From Ascaris suum (Eukaryota > Nematoda > Chromadorea > Rhabditida > Ascarididae), in the NCBI GenBank assembly GCA_013433145.1, contig CM024189.1, forward strand, positions 3,548,001 to 3,612,000: a DNA stretch of 64,000 nt, in the 5' to 3' direction. The notes under the pieces were generated by a model. That model was not told the DNA's origin and did no database searches. It was given only the letters and a program-made list of their open reading frames with translations. Both the position numbers and the translations under genes were made by a program. Of this stretch, positions 14,101 through 27,630 are shown piece after piece; the stretch's first letter is position 1; every line of letters begins with the position of its first letter.

Positions 14101-15290
14101 AATAGCCGTTTCATTGGTTTCGTTTACCGTTTTCAACGCTTTGAAAATCATATGCTGCAGTTAGTTGGTGTTGGTGTGCAGCATAAAAACTGCACAAATG
14201 CGATGTACAACGATTTTGCTTCAAAACCGCCTTTCCTCACATTCATTGAACAGCTAGAAAATATCTCACCCTCACAGCATCATTCATATTGCTTCCATTT
14301 ATACTCTGCATGCTGAGATCTCTGAGTTGTCGTTAAGCCTTCTTATATTTTCAACTTCACATTTTCTGAAACACTCTGTCCGTTCATGATATCACTGTGC
14401 ACGAACTTCTTGAACTTAATGGAACACTTCCGTAGTTAATCTGAAGGACTTTGCGAGGTGCCTTCGATCTGGTGCCGTTTGTACAGGAAGCAATCTCCTA
14501 TAAGTTCATTTTGCCATAGTTTCGATCGTCCAAAAAAGCTGATTTGGGTTCTACAATCACAGTATGCATACAACCATCTTTCTTCTTCAATAAATAAAGC
14601 GTCGGTAAAACAACGCAGAGAACAACAGATGCTATTAAAAGAGGTGCCTATAAGAGCAATCTTGGGAGATAGGAGAACGTGATGTGCCAGCCTGAAATGC
14701 AAAGCTAAAGGCCTGTTCTTCACGACGTGTGCAAAATTATGATGATTTTTCGAGAGCGAAATAGGTGAAGTCCAAGATATAAGAAAAGAAATAGTGTGAT
14801 ATTACATGAGGACATCTTCATCGGCTGTTTTCTTGTGCAACATTATAAGGAGCAAATTCTTTGGCTTAGGAAAATAACGATACCCTCCCTCATCTTCGGA
14901 CTTTTTTGCATCCTCAAATATCCATCAGTGCTCAATTATTGCATAGATTAATGACAGCCTATTACACTTAGGCATTATTCAAATGGAAAAGAAATATGAT
15001 GAAACTATAACACGTAGTTAATATGTAATAAATGAGGCTCGCGAATAAACTGCTCAATAAATGAGGTTTCGAAGTGAATCAATACAGTGCAAATGATGCA
15101 TCTTAAAAACTCCGAAAGCTCCTACACCTCAAACAAACATATGACGATTATATTCTCCTACATATTCCAATCCGATGTGATGGATTATTTATGCAAGACA
15201 ATTTGATGCTAGGAAATCCCCTGAAAATCAAGCATTTCTGACAAAAATTACAACTTCATTCACAAGTTTTCGTCCTTTTTTAGGAATTGC
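11200..15290. other. No supportable gene
   Basis: Between the ENPP-like gene and the next minus-strand gene I find only short open frames, the longest at 12811-13251 (plus, 146 codons) without recognisable motifs or good flanking splice sites, and low-complexity A and C runs. Confidence 0.4.
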
Positions 15291-15291
15291 T

Positions 15292-18200
15292 TTACAAACG
15301 ATCTATGGTAGGGATAGACAGGGGAGGGATGTTGGGTCTTCCTGACTTCAAATCTTTCCAAATATTTTTGGAGCTCCCCGACTTTCGAGCTTCAGAAGCT
15401 GCTCGGGTAGTCGCGAATGACGAGGCATCTAGTGTCTCAATGTCCTGAAAACTTCTAGAGTGCCCCACTTCGTTTGATACTTGCAAGGTATCGAGCAGCA
15501 TTTCTGTTTGATATCCACTTCCTTGTTCAATACAATTTAAACATATATCCTTTCTTGCAACGCTCCCCCCTCCCTCCCCAACCCCGTTCATTGGACAGTC
15601 TACTTTTCACTTTCGTTGTACTTCGCATGCAAACCAAATCGTTGCGAGCAAGCAGGAACTGCTGCAATATAGTGAGACGTGAATGCGGCTATAGAATGAG
15701 CGAGCAAGGACGACAGCATTACTCCACCGGTACCTTCAACATTGAACACCTAACATTTCAAAGTTTTAAACGCTTTAAGCATGAAAAGTGGGAATACTCG
15801 AGACTAAACCCCAAGGCTTTCAACATGTCAGTTATGTAGACATTATAATCAACGATTACCGTGTAACAGCAGTTTATAAAATCTACTAGCGTTACTTGTT
15901 GGCATGCGGTTAAATCCAAGTGGGCAACAAAAGAAGCCAGCAATCACTCATTATGTTATATCCTCATCGCTGTGAATATGCCTGAAACGTACTCGGCACT
16001 ATCCGACTCAACCAAAGACATCTCGATCACTTTGCTTCTAGAACATTCCTTTAAGTGCCGAATCTTCTTTCATTTACATGGCCAAAAGCGCTATTGGAGA
16101 AAATGAAACTTGTTTTTCGCTGGAGGCAGGCCCAATTTCTTATTCTGTAACCACATTTTCATAGGCAGCGACCAAGGGGCACCCCGGCACTGAACTTTTC
16201 AACATCACTCCTAGACACTTGTGGTCCGAAGAGGTTTCAAGCATTTCTGAATTGTTGGGTAATCGCATGCTTACGGGTTTTTCTCAACAGCCTCCACGTT
16301 TTCGCAATAGCTCGGAGTGACAGTGCATTTTCTCAGCTTGGAGCGATAGTGCCTCTCTGGAAATTTTCGTGACGCCTCCGTGGTGGCCGCACCCTCAGTT
16401 CAGAGATCAGAGTCAGCTGGTCCTTTAAATTCTGCGGAATGTCCTGTACAGTGATCAGGGCATCCCCGAAGCCAAAAGCGGAATAAACCTACAAGAGTGC
16501 TTTGAAGAAAGCTCGTAAAAGCTTTAAACCAATAAATCTGTCTACATTAGCACATTAGCACTGCCTTGAGCGCTATTCACAGCTAAATCCCCAGAACCTC
16601 TGGATAAAAAGAGTGAAAACATGACCACGTAAACGCCGAACAAGAAGATATCATGTCGCGCTGTACATTTTCTAACGGTCGGGTTTTTTCATAACAGAGT
16701 CAACCACAAAAGAAACTGTTGAAGTTTGCATCATGCTTCTTGTCTAATTTTTTGTTTGTTCCCTATGAGTTACCTGCAAAACTTTCATAATAAACTGTCT
16801 ACAAGAATACACAAACATGGAAGTTTCCTGTTTTGAGGGGTGACTTATGAGTCTGCATAAGCATAGGATTAGCGGCGCAAAGGTTTTGTTTTTTTCGACA
16901 AAGCAGCAGTTATTAAATCTGCTAGCGCAGTTGATGGCATGTGCTTCCCTTTTCCCCTCACTCCCCTCCCCGCCTTCTGGCTGTTCCAGTTCTATTTACC
17001 AGTCTGGAAATATCGTACTTACCGTTTGTAAGCCGCGGAGTGTACATCGACTATCGGAAAATGTTCAAGCTCCTTCGCTCTAACATACGCAGTATTTCGA
17101 AAATAAACCTCCCACATGCAATGTAGGCCTAATCTGAAAGATGGCACAAGGACGAAATCAAACAGAAATTTTTGACCACAAATGTTTTCGAAGTGGAAAG
17201 GGCCACAAATGCGATTTGTTTGGGAGCAGTAAGAGTATCTCCCAGCCTGCGGAAGTCTTTTTTTTTATTTTGCAGCTCTTTGGAAGAGATAGACTTGGCC
17301 GTTTGATAAAGGTGGAGTGTGATCCTTTAAGAGTATGCGCTCTCATTTATGAGACGTCCAACCGTTCTACAAATGAAGCTGGCAACAGGATTGGCATTTA
17401 TATTGCTAATAGTCGAGAGGCTTTAGAAGCACCTCACTAGACGTAACGAGTTGGAAAGTGGTGACCATTTCCGAGACGAAAAAAGGATCAGCTATGTAAC
17501 AAATATTGAACTTGATTTTTATAAATAGAGATTACGGCTGGAGATCAACACCGTTCAAGCAATGAATTTTGCAAGAGCCAGTTATGGATACAGCGAGCTT
17601 AACAAAACTTCTACTAAATGCCATAAATAGCTGAAGATGCAAAATGAATTTCTAGAAGGCATTCGGGTATCTATTTGCGTCTGCTGAAGATTCGCCGAAC
17701 AGAAAAAAGAAAAATCCACAAATGTGCAAATGGACACCCTCATTACGACACATTTTTCTACGTGAAGGATTCCTTTGCAGAGGAAAAAATGCGAACGACG
17801 TTGAAATTATTTAGTGGCGTTATTAATTCGTACAATAAGAGAATTACAGAATATTTATAACACTTGCTAACAAAACCGCTCATCGTATCGGTGCCTATTT
17901 CAATCCATCCAACATTTCAAGAAAATCTCACAAAATCATGAGTTTTCGTCAAAGAAATCAAGCGAAGTAGGTTTTGAATCATAGTGGCGGAGAAAAGCGC
18001 AAGAGGAAAGCTTCATAAACCATTACTATAGGCATTAAGGAAATAATGTCATGTATGTGCGCTTTGAACATTATTAGATGACGACTTTCTCCTATGGTTT
18101 TATCGAATAAAACATCCCAATAAATAACGGTCAAATGATAATAGTGCGCGTTGAACAATAAAGAGAGGGCGTGGATGATGTGCTACCTGCATTGATTTTA

Positions 18201-21200
18201 AGTGCCGAAAATAATGGGACGGCAGCCGATGTTATCTTCCAATGAGATAAAAAAAAAAGGTGCTAGGTTCATGAGAATTGCGTAAGTAATAGATGTTTTA
18301 GGAAACTTTATCAAATTGAGCTCGAGAATTTTTTCTTACACTCTTCAGAAGCAGAGGAGATTTCGTAGAAAGCTCTTAGGTGTCACTAATTTTCAAAAAA
18401 GTAGCTCTTTCTGTTATGCTAGGACCGCTTTTTTGTGGCTAGAAGAGAACAAGGATGTGTCACAGCCCTGAATTGCCTTCAATGGATCCCATGAAGCTAA
18501 AGAGGACGATCCCGAAATATTATGGAGAAGGTATGCCAAAAAGCGGTATAGAATGTATAGGACCGTGGCAATCAACGCGAAAAAAGCATCAACAAAGAGA
18601 TAATTGATATGGGTGCGGGCGGAGAGAAAGTTTTTAGAGTGCCCACTGCACGGCTACTTGAAACAACACGAATTATTGCCAGTTGACTGTATGATCACGC
18701 GAAAGGCAACAGGGAGCTTTGGGAAAGCAAACAACCGGAGTGCTCGCCGGCGCGTCAAAGGCAACGAGACGCCTCAGGGTTGAGTAAGCGGCTGCCGGAC
18801 CAGCTGACGTCGCTTTGCGCCCACCCGCTCATCCTCTCTTATGCTACTACGTTAATTCTTCACTTCGAATTCCGCTCATTGTGATACTAGATGTTCGCGT
18901 TCCCTCCCGGAAAGCAGCTCAAACGGCCCCATCAAGGTGAACCAAAGCTGAGAATATGTTTGAAAGCATTTGCCATATTCCCGCTCACAACCTTTTTATA
19001 GCTATCAACCTAAATGGAAGATCCTATGTTTCTGCAAAATTTTTGTTACAGTCTATAACTACTACCGCCCGCCGATTAGCTAACATATACAAGAGGATTA
19101 ACGAATGATGAACACATGATATCAGTAATTGAAGAAGCAAGCCTCCAAATTCTTCACCTGCCGAGATTATCATCGACTAGAAGATGGTTCTTTCGTAGGG
19201 AAGACGAAACACAAACACAGATAAACATATCCAACGGTGCCATTCTTCTCCTCAATTTTTAAAGCACCGAATCTCAGCATCAGCAAATTCTCAAAGGCAC
19301 ACTTGCAGGTCGTCATCGCATGACTTCAGTGACGCAACATCGAACGGCAAACGGCATCAAAGTGGCAAAATTCACTTAAACAGACCACCTCAATATCGCT
19401 GCATATTACACATATCGGCGACTGGCCCTTTAAAATCTTTTGAATAGCATTCTAATCCAGTGATAGTGCCAAGTATGTAAAAATAACGAAACAATACTTT
19501 CTATGCGATAATCCTAACCAGCAGCATGCTGTTTCAGATATACTTTATTTTTTTTTTCTTCCTGCAGCAGATACGTTTATTTACGTGGCATTTTTAAAAG
19601 TTCCTGAAAATCCTGTGATATGGTTCTGAAAAACGTGGTTCTCAAAAAAGTACTGCTATGATGGGGGGAAATGGGTTTTCTCATGGACTTTTATACATAA
19701 GTGCGTGCAGTTGGTGTGGACGAATCTAAGGCGAACGTGCTGTGAGCGCAATGAGTGAAATAAGTTTTTAAGCCGTATGCAAGCTAGGTGTAAACGCAGG
19801 AAATAAATTATGTCGAGCCCAGCGGCATAATAGCAAAACTTTGAACTGCATATGATGTGATCAAGAACCAGTGTAACGCATCTATGGCAAACATCTGCTG
19901 TAAAGTGAAATCACTCTTACAGTTAAAACGTTTACAGCATTAAGCATAACGTGTCATGGACTTCCATGCCAACGGACCCACACAACTTCAATGACTATAA
20001 CAGTGCACAGCGAAAGGTTGAAGAAAGGGAGGGAGGAGACCGAAGAGAAGCTTTCCCCGTTGCTATGCCCACATTTAAAATGTTACTGAGTCTCATTACA
20101 CCTGATATACTGCGTTTGGAGAAGTTTGCCTCTTTCACGAAATTTTGCCATTTTCCCAACCACTACCATTCTTCCATGCATGGAAGGCCATTAGTCACCG
20201 CTGCTAACTCAAAATCCATACCTATGGCCAGCTGTATATGTGCTCAGGAAAAGGTCATTGCTCCATCCACAAAGAAGTCTTAAGTAACTCGCAGAGAAGC
20301 TTTCCGTCTTCCCAACTTCCAAATAAAGGGGAACATTCACACTGCTAAAATGATAGCAATTACCAAAAATAAGTCAGTGAAGTCATTGCGGTGTCGGAAT
20401 ACGCACATAGATGGATTTCGGATGAGTAACGAGTAAATGGCGTAATTAGCAACTTTGCACTTCAAAGACCATTTCAACAAACAGTAAAATTCTGAACAAA
20501 GCATATCCGTTACGAGCTTCATTTCTCGGGCTATCAACAATTGCTTTTCAAGTTGACGGATGAATGAAGTGGACCGCTTCCTAATAATAAATTTTTGTAG
20601 CAGTCCTCTCATAGCTAAGTTGCACATCGCAGGATTTCCACATCCTTTTGAAAAAACTGCTTGACCCAAACGCCTCACCACTGATAAGCTTATAGGCACC
20701 AAAAAGTTTGCCTTGATTTATTTTTCAACGGTTGCCTTTTTACCTTATGTAGCAGGCAACAATGTTGTTGTGCTATTGCAAGGTTATTACCCTGCTGGAA
20801 GTAGATTAACGCAGCTCCAAATATACTGCGGGTCAAACATCCCTATCTGCAGCACCATTATCATTGGCATAGTCATTTGCTCACTCTGATAACACATGCC
20901 ATGTTACACAACTGGCCTCATTGCTTTTGCGTGCTTTCTGAAGCTAGTCTGGTGTTGGTACAGCTTCACTGTTGAGTAGAATAGTTTAGTTGCGTATGAA
21001 CAGTCGGTCCTAGCTTGGAGATTGCCAGATGCCACCATTGGAAGAAATCGACTTTAATGGGTGAACATGTTAGTGGCGTATCCCATACTTTGCTGCCGAT
21101 TGTTGCTGCCAATGCAGTTGTAGTCGTCGATTTCTTTAATCTGCTTGCAAATTGTTCGATCGCACTCTCTTCGAAGCTTATTACTTCTAATGCATTTTCA

Positions 21201-21615
21201 AGACAAATTTCTTTGGAGAAGAATTTGTGGTGACAATTGAAAGGCGGAATCAAGTATTCACACTTATGTACCCAGATATGCGGTGTTCCTATAATGCGCT
21301 TTGCCAAAGCGAAATTACAACAGTAGGCAAATGTAGTTTCCTTACTCTACGCTCTTACTTTTTGGAAGAAAAACCTTCAACTAGTGCGGAAATGTGATGA
21401 TTACACCTGTTAAAGTACTAACATTTTTAAGTTTTGTTAAAATACAAATGCTAAAGTTGCGCTCTTTTGATTGCACCGACATATTTCCATCAGCACTAAC
21501 GCCAACGGTTCTCTTTTGTTTTGTACGGCTGCATGAGATACCTTTTATGTTCATGATTACCCTCCTTGGCCAAGAGGAAATAAAGGAACAAATTCAGCGC
21601 GCAAGGTATGCTCAT
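15292..21615 (-). CDS. Unrecognised multi-exon gene, ~315 aa or more
   Basis: Minus-strand exon chain with compatible phases: 21615-21561, 21210-21089, 19301-19227, 18947-18888, 18182-18027, 17630-17536, 17133-17023, 16798-16774, 16488-16393 and 15444-15292 (stop). This totals 316 codons. Good sites include the donor at 17022 (GTAAGT) and acceptors ending TATTCTCAG before 18947 and CATCTTTCAG before 17133. The N-terminus (MSIPCALNLFLYFLLAKE) is hydrophobic and could be a signal or anchor. Further hydrophobic stretches are LWFTLMGPFELL, TVIYWDVLF and IISLMPILFMAF; the tail is rich in Ser and basic residues (ASEARKSGSSKNIWKDL). I do not recognise the family; a nematode-specific membrane protein is possible. 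The 3' end is ambiguous. A second open frame runs from about 16403 to a strong donor at 16275, and joins in phase to a longer last exon, 15553-15292. That implies a tiny intron, a frameshift or alternative splicing near 16.4 kb. Confidence 0.55.
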
Positions 21616-21635
21616 CAATATGTGTCTACTGGATA
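21616..21635 (-). promoter_or_regulatory. Putative SL trans-splice acceptor
   Basis: The minus strand reads CTTAACTATCCAG ending at 21629, followed by 13 nt and then the ATG at 21615. The position suits spliced-leader addition, or alternatively an intron in the 5' UTR. It supports 21615 as the start, although the frame is open a few codons further upstream. Confidence 0.4.
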
Positions 21636-23690
21636 GTTAAGCAAGATTTGGTGCTGAGAGTTGTAAATGCGTCAAGCGACGCCATTCAAGGTGTGTTGCA
21701 TAGATTTTCACTGCAGTTTTCTCTTCTGCCCCACTCCCGCCTTGACGCCGCACTTGATTGCGATGCGGTGGGCTTGATTTCGTTTAACGGAACGTCGCTC
21801 TCGAACAACAATGTTTGCGCATTTGACTCGTTCACGTGAAACACTACGGCTTTGCTTATAACACAGTGACTGCTGCCAGCACAATTCTTTATACCGTACG
21901 TTAGTCAAACTAATGTGTGATTTTGAACGGAACAAGCATTTTAATGATGCATCATGAAGCAATGCACCATTATCAAGTCAGTTCGTTGAAAGAAAATTTC
22001 ACCTGAGTGGGCGCATGATTTCCAGACGAGACAATGTACACAGGTAGCATTCTCGCCCTCGGATTAGCAACCGAGAGTAACTTGGGAGCTTGGAGGACGA
22101 ATGGAGAAACCATTTTCTTTAGATCAGAAAAAAATTTACAAGGTATTTGCGGCGTTGTGTTTAGGAAATACCGCTAAGAGTGGCAAACAAAACTTCTTGC
22201 TCAGTAGGATTCACCACTTTTTGGAGAGTAATTTGTAATATAATGAAAGTGTGCAAGGACTCGAAGGGTTTTTGTAAAGAGTTCCTCAAAAGAAGAAGTT
22301 GGTCAGCAATTTCTCATAATTTGTGGATGCACTCAGATGTTACTTTTATTGGTCAGGGTCTCTACTAGCTTCAGGAACCAGCTGCTGCCGGAATCTTAGG
22401 CGTTCTCCAAATTTGTTTGCCTGAACAGATTTCGAATGTTTCAGTCTTCATTCGATTTAAAGAAGAACAAGAAAGATACATGAATAATGAGTGGCTCACA
22501 GATCTTTGATACTCTTATGACACAGCTGTGTTGTTTCTTTTCGTTCCAGGTTTTTCTTTCACGCAACTTCAACTACTGCTTGAAGAGGCGTTCATAAAAC
22601 GGGGACAAAATGTGGTGAAGAAAGTGATGAGCGACGTGTAAAGTGGACCCCAGATGCCGTGAATTCGGGCTAATGTGTGTGAAGATGAGAAGAGCTAGAT
22701 AGATATGCTCCACCGGGGTTTGTGTGCGCGGCTTCTGGAGCAGGCTACGATTGGGTGATGCGCAGTGGGCACTCGCCACTCGCGTGACAAGCGGCACTGA
22801 GAGCAGTTCAGTCATCTTTTTCCATCCGTTCGCGTAATTACTTACGGCGTCTAGCAGCGACCTATGCGGTATTTACACGAATTATTCCCTCTGAGGCATC
22901 TCACTGACACGCATCGTTTGGAGTGCTGATCTTTGGCAGCTTATCAGCCATTTGGTGCTCATTTCCACTGATGCTGCGTTCCTTTTCTCCAAGCATTTCG
23001 GACTTCGGAGTAGTCACTGTTGCAGTACGTGCCGCTCATTCATCTTTTCCATCCACTTGTCTGAATTTTGGCGGCATATCGCATTTTCGGTCCCAATTCC
23101 CAAGCAGGCAGTTGCAGTACGTAAGTTCTTTTTACTCACTATGCTCACATTTGGTATCTGCACAGTAACAGGATAAATATAGATGCAGCGAACCGAGCCC
23201 TTTTCATTTTGAGAAACTAAAAAGACGGATTTGCGTTCGCAGCCATCCGCACTGTATATTGGTTAACTTCTCATGCGCGTCGGTCTCGCTGCTGATGATC
23301 AATACCGTGCTACTAGCAACCATGGAATACCCGTCACATTTATAGTTACTTAAAGCGAAGTAACTGTTAACCATTAGTACGCCGTCGGTGAACCATTAAA
23401 CCACATGTGTTGCTCATCATCTGCTATGTTCTAAAGAGTTTAAAAGCGGACGTGCTCGACCAGTCGCACCTGTAATTCGGTGAGAGGCGAGTTACCGGTT
23501 ACAAATAGAATAATCCGTTTGAACCTTCTGCAGCAGATGATGTTTCTATGAATGGTTCTGAGGCTATCATATAACAAAAATCTTCGAGTGGGATTTTCCA
23601 TCCGACCGATCACTTTTTTTTCCGTAGTCGCCTAATCGAGACAACTGTCACTCTGGTAAACTTCTGGTATTTTTTGCAACCGCTCGTTTC

Positions 23691-25830
23691 TAGAAGTGGA
23701 ACAGTGTGCAGGGTAGGACAATGTGGACAAACATTTGACATGAAGCTTGCTGCAGGTAAGAAATCTTTCAGTGGAGGTTGCGGTGATACTGCAAACTTAA
23801 TTCACCGAGAAAAAATGAATTTATTCGCCTGCACATTTTTTCGCCGAGTGAATCCGAAAATCGCTGCATTTGAAAAGGTGGAATTCGTCACTGCTTGTAC
23901 AGCGTCCAGAGGCCACGTTTTTGTTGGAGATATCCATCAGCAAAACCGAGAGTCTTATGCATGGAAGCTTCAAATTCGTAGAAGGATATGCAACATTCTC
24001 TTGTGAAAAAATTCCTCTGATTCTCAGCTGAAAAATTTTTGAACGCTCACACTGAATTTTTTCTGTATTGGCGTGAATAACTGCTGAAACATTTGTCATT
24101 AAAGTAAGTGTCTGAATGGCGTGACAACTGAGCAAGACATCAAGCAGGTTAATTCTGCAGAATCAAATGTGTAATTAAAAACTTTATGGACGAGTATTTC
24201 GAGATTCGCTTCTGAGCTGAATGACGCTGCCTAACTTTGTGACACATGCTCATTGCAGGTCTTAGCCTAATAGGTTGGTTGGACATCCTCACCAGCGTCA
24301 GTGAGGCAGCGCAAAGGATTCTGCCTACTGCGCAACTTCCGGCTGTCACTATCATACGTTAGGGATTTGAAGGTTTTCTCCGGTTATAAAATATACCTTC
24401 CAAATGTGACTTTGAGTTTCTTAAATTCAAAGATGAATTCGGAAGTTCAGTGACGCAGCAAGTTCACGCTGCTATTCCAGAGGCAAGTCAAGCTAAGCGT
24501 AACTGGATTCATTCAAGTTCTACTGTGTACAATTACAATGCTCATGCACATTTCTGACGTTTCTATACTTAAGCAAAACGCAAGTATTTGAGGTGTTAGG
24601 TCCCACTATAAAATCCATATAGGTGCAAGCAAAATTTTCGGGTATACTGATAAGCACTGTTTCTAATAGTCGGATGCACACTGTATGAGCGTTTTGATCA
24701 ATCTGCTAATTTTTATATTATTTTTCACATCTGTTTTCACTCCCAATTGCGAAAATTTAACCCTGCCAAATTTGCGTGCTTTTATTAGCGTTGACGTTCC
24801 GATTTCTAGAATACACATGCTTCCATGCGACCTCCGAGAACTGAAATTACAGCTGTTGGGTAAGACCAAGAAGTGTTTATCAGCGCACCGTACTCTGCTT
24901 CTCGTGTGTGTTCTGCAACGCAAACCACACGGTAAAAGTATGACGAAGCACTCTCAGATGGTAGTGGAAGTTTTTTTTTTCCCATCGGTTTTCATAAAAT
25001 GACTAAGGTACATATGTTGATGGGACTAATTCGCAGCGACTATTGTTCTTTGCCACTGTAGGTGAAAGAATTCGGCTTATGCAATCCGCGTTATGCAATC
25101 TGTACGGCCCTATTGGAATATCTCGACCAGCTGCACTCAGAGTTATTTAATTATAAGCAACTCATTCGTTCCGATATTTATTTTAGTGTGAACGTGCAGG
25201 CATTTAAAGGAGGCAAACGGTGAGTGAGAACAATTGTGGCAAAACGGAACCACTAACGCTTATCGATTATTCGCAGTAGTTCTGTTTCCTCCATCTGCAA
25301 CGTTGGCCACATGTGGTCTTATCGCAGCCGAACATGGGAAACCGTACTATGTTCTTGAGGGTATCAAACAAGGCGACTGGAAAGATCATCATTTACACGA
25401 ACTTGGTCGGATCAGTTTGTTTGATCTTTAGAATCTGTGCCGCATTTGGTGACAAATCTGAGGTTCTTCTCTTATGGATTTCTTCCATCTGATAACAACA
25501 ACTTCAATGACTTCGGATGTGCTGGTGGCGTTTTGAACTCAGGTGCTGATAAAAACTGCTCCAAAGATCTTTGTGCTCTTTTCAAAAATTTCAATTCCTT
25601 AAAGGGCATTGAGAAGAGTGATCGTGCATTTGCAGAACATGTGCAACTCCCTAAAATTTGCCACTCTGCAGATTAAACAAAAGCCTTTAGAAACAAGGAT
25701 TATTGGAGGTAATCCGTTCGTGATCACCGCTTTCACTCGTGGGCGGTGGAAGTTCTTGAACGGTTTGCATAATCAGATGAATTCTAAAGCAGAATTGTTC
25801 CCATACACTTCCGCTATCTATGACCTCTGA
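23691..25830 (+). other. Candidate plus-strand coding locus, unresolved
   Basis: Several exon-like pieces occur on the plus strand. The first (23691-23756) follows CGTTTCTAG, ends at GTAAGA and is Cys-containing (SGTVCRVGQCGQTFD). Another runs from 24685 with a signal-peptide-like start (MSVLINLLIFILFFTS) to a donor at 24860. A short exon before the donor GTGAGT at 25210 encodes VNVQAFKGGK. Open frames at 25434-25676 and 25671-25830 contain NNNFNDFGCAGG and RIIGGNPFVIT. I could not join them in one consistent phase, so this may be one secreted-protein gene, two genes, or partly chance. Confidence 0.25.
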
Positions 25831-25905
25831 GTTGTGAATGAGGTGATTCAGCCTTAGGTAATTCATTTTTCTTTATTTTACCTTCGAAGACCTGTGAAGC
25901 AATGA

Positions 25906-26036
<131 letters not shown>

Positions 26037-27540
26037 TCTTATTCTTAATGTCCTCAGTTGCACAGAGTCATTACGGAAACTCAGAACATTCCTCATCACT
26101 GGTCGCATGGATAGCCCTCCGCCTTATTATGTAGGTCGTTTTGTCGTTTTTTTGCTGCAAGGTACGGGCAAGAAAAGTTCTCTAACTGAGATCCTAGACA
26201 GTGCTGCTGAAGTGAACTGTGTATTGCAATTCTGACCATTAGCACTCATTCAGGCTGATTTCCTTAACTGTGCTACTGGAGATGTTCCTTTGTCATCAAG
26301 TGGTGTAGGGTGCTTCATTGCCTTTCAGGACTGAAAGTGATTGTTCTTAATGTAAACTGAAAAATCTACGCGATATATACCTAACAGAGTAGATTCGTAG
26401 GGCGATGTATCATATGCACATAGCTTAAGCAAAAACAGCGTCGAATATGCCATGTACGAATTAGAACGTCAAGGAGCCTAGAAGTACGGCTGAATGAATT
26501 GGTCCTCTCGTTTGTGGCTTTTACTTTGCCATCCATCTGTCAAGGTAAACATTAAATTGATATAAAAATTTAGCAGTCCTGGTGGTTTTACGAGAAGTCT
26601 CTGCCTGAGGTCTTCGGCCGCATCACCGTATAGTTCCGGCGTGAAGTGAGAGAAAATTCATAGCTTGTATGTATACCTTGGAACTTATGCGTGCTTACGA
26701 TTTGAGGTCATATACGCTGCACGTAATTATTGCCTTCGCTTCTCTTTAGTGCGTCACGTAGATCTTGTCTTTTGAAAACTCGAGCAGCTGCGCACGGAAC
26801 GTCGTCTCGATTTGTTTGTTTGATGTGCTTTCTGGTTATTCCCAAATGCAATTTGCGTCTCTTGTGTGAAGTGCATCGTTTTTCGTCGATAACTGCACAT
26901 GATAAATTCAGCATGGCTATACACATATAGTCTGTTAACATGAATCTACAAGAAAAAAAGAGCATTGAGCGAATGAATTTTGCTGTTTAAATCGGCGATT
27001 TTTGTTTCCTTTCGATTCGAATGTAGAACAGCTTGAAAATGTGCGATGTCATTGTCGTATTGAGGAATATTTAGAGCTGATGTGCCCATATGCAACAGTA
27101 TAATCGTTGGATGTTTGCTTCTCCCCCCACCCCCCTCCCCACCTTCTCACGACACCGCACTTCATGCACGCTTGCTGCAAATTCTCATCGCAGGACTTTC
27201 CGAATGTTGTAAGCACTTGTTAAGCACTCGTGATCAACTGATCGAACCTCTTATGCAGGAAAAATATTTATTTTGAATGCAAACGGCCATTCTATCCGCC
27301 ATTTACATTTTTTCTAATTCATGATTTTCATAGAGACTGCAATGTTTTCTCACTCTACAGAACTACCTTTTCGCTCTCTCTTAGAGGGATATTCGTCGGA
27401 AATTGATGATAGAAACTTATATTTAGAAATTGTGAGGTCCACTGAAATTCCAAAGCATTGTTTGTTCTAATGAACGAGCAGGGGAGTATGCAAATGGCAT
27501 GAGCAGCACCACGTTTCAAAACGACTCGTCCAGATTTTCA

Positions 27541-27630
27541 CTAACAGAATGAAGCCCTAACAGAATTTTCGCTAACAAAACCTCACTAACAGTATTTTCC
27601 ACTAGGCTGCATTGCTAACAGAATGAATTC
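27541..27630 (+). repeat. Degenerate CTAACAGAAT tandem repeat
   Basis: The core CTAACAGAAT(TTTC) appears about five to six times with substitutions and variable spacers in 90 nt. It looks like a decayed minisatellite with no coding role visible. Confidence 0.75.

Noticed and set aside
18421..18850. GC-richer plus-strand stretch that looked like a retrotransposon relic
   Set aside because: No reverse transcriptase or endonuclease motifs; frames are broken, and the minus-strand gene has exons on both sides.
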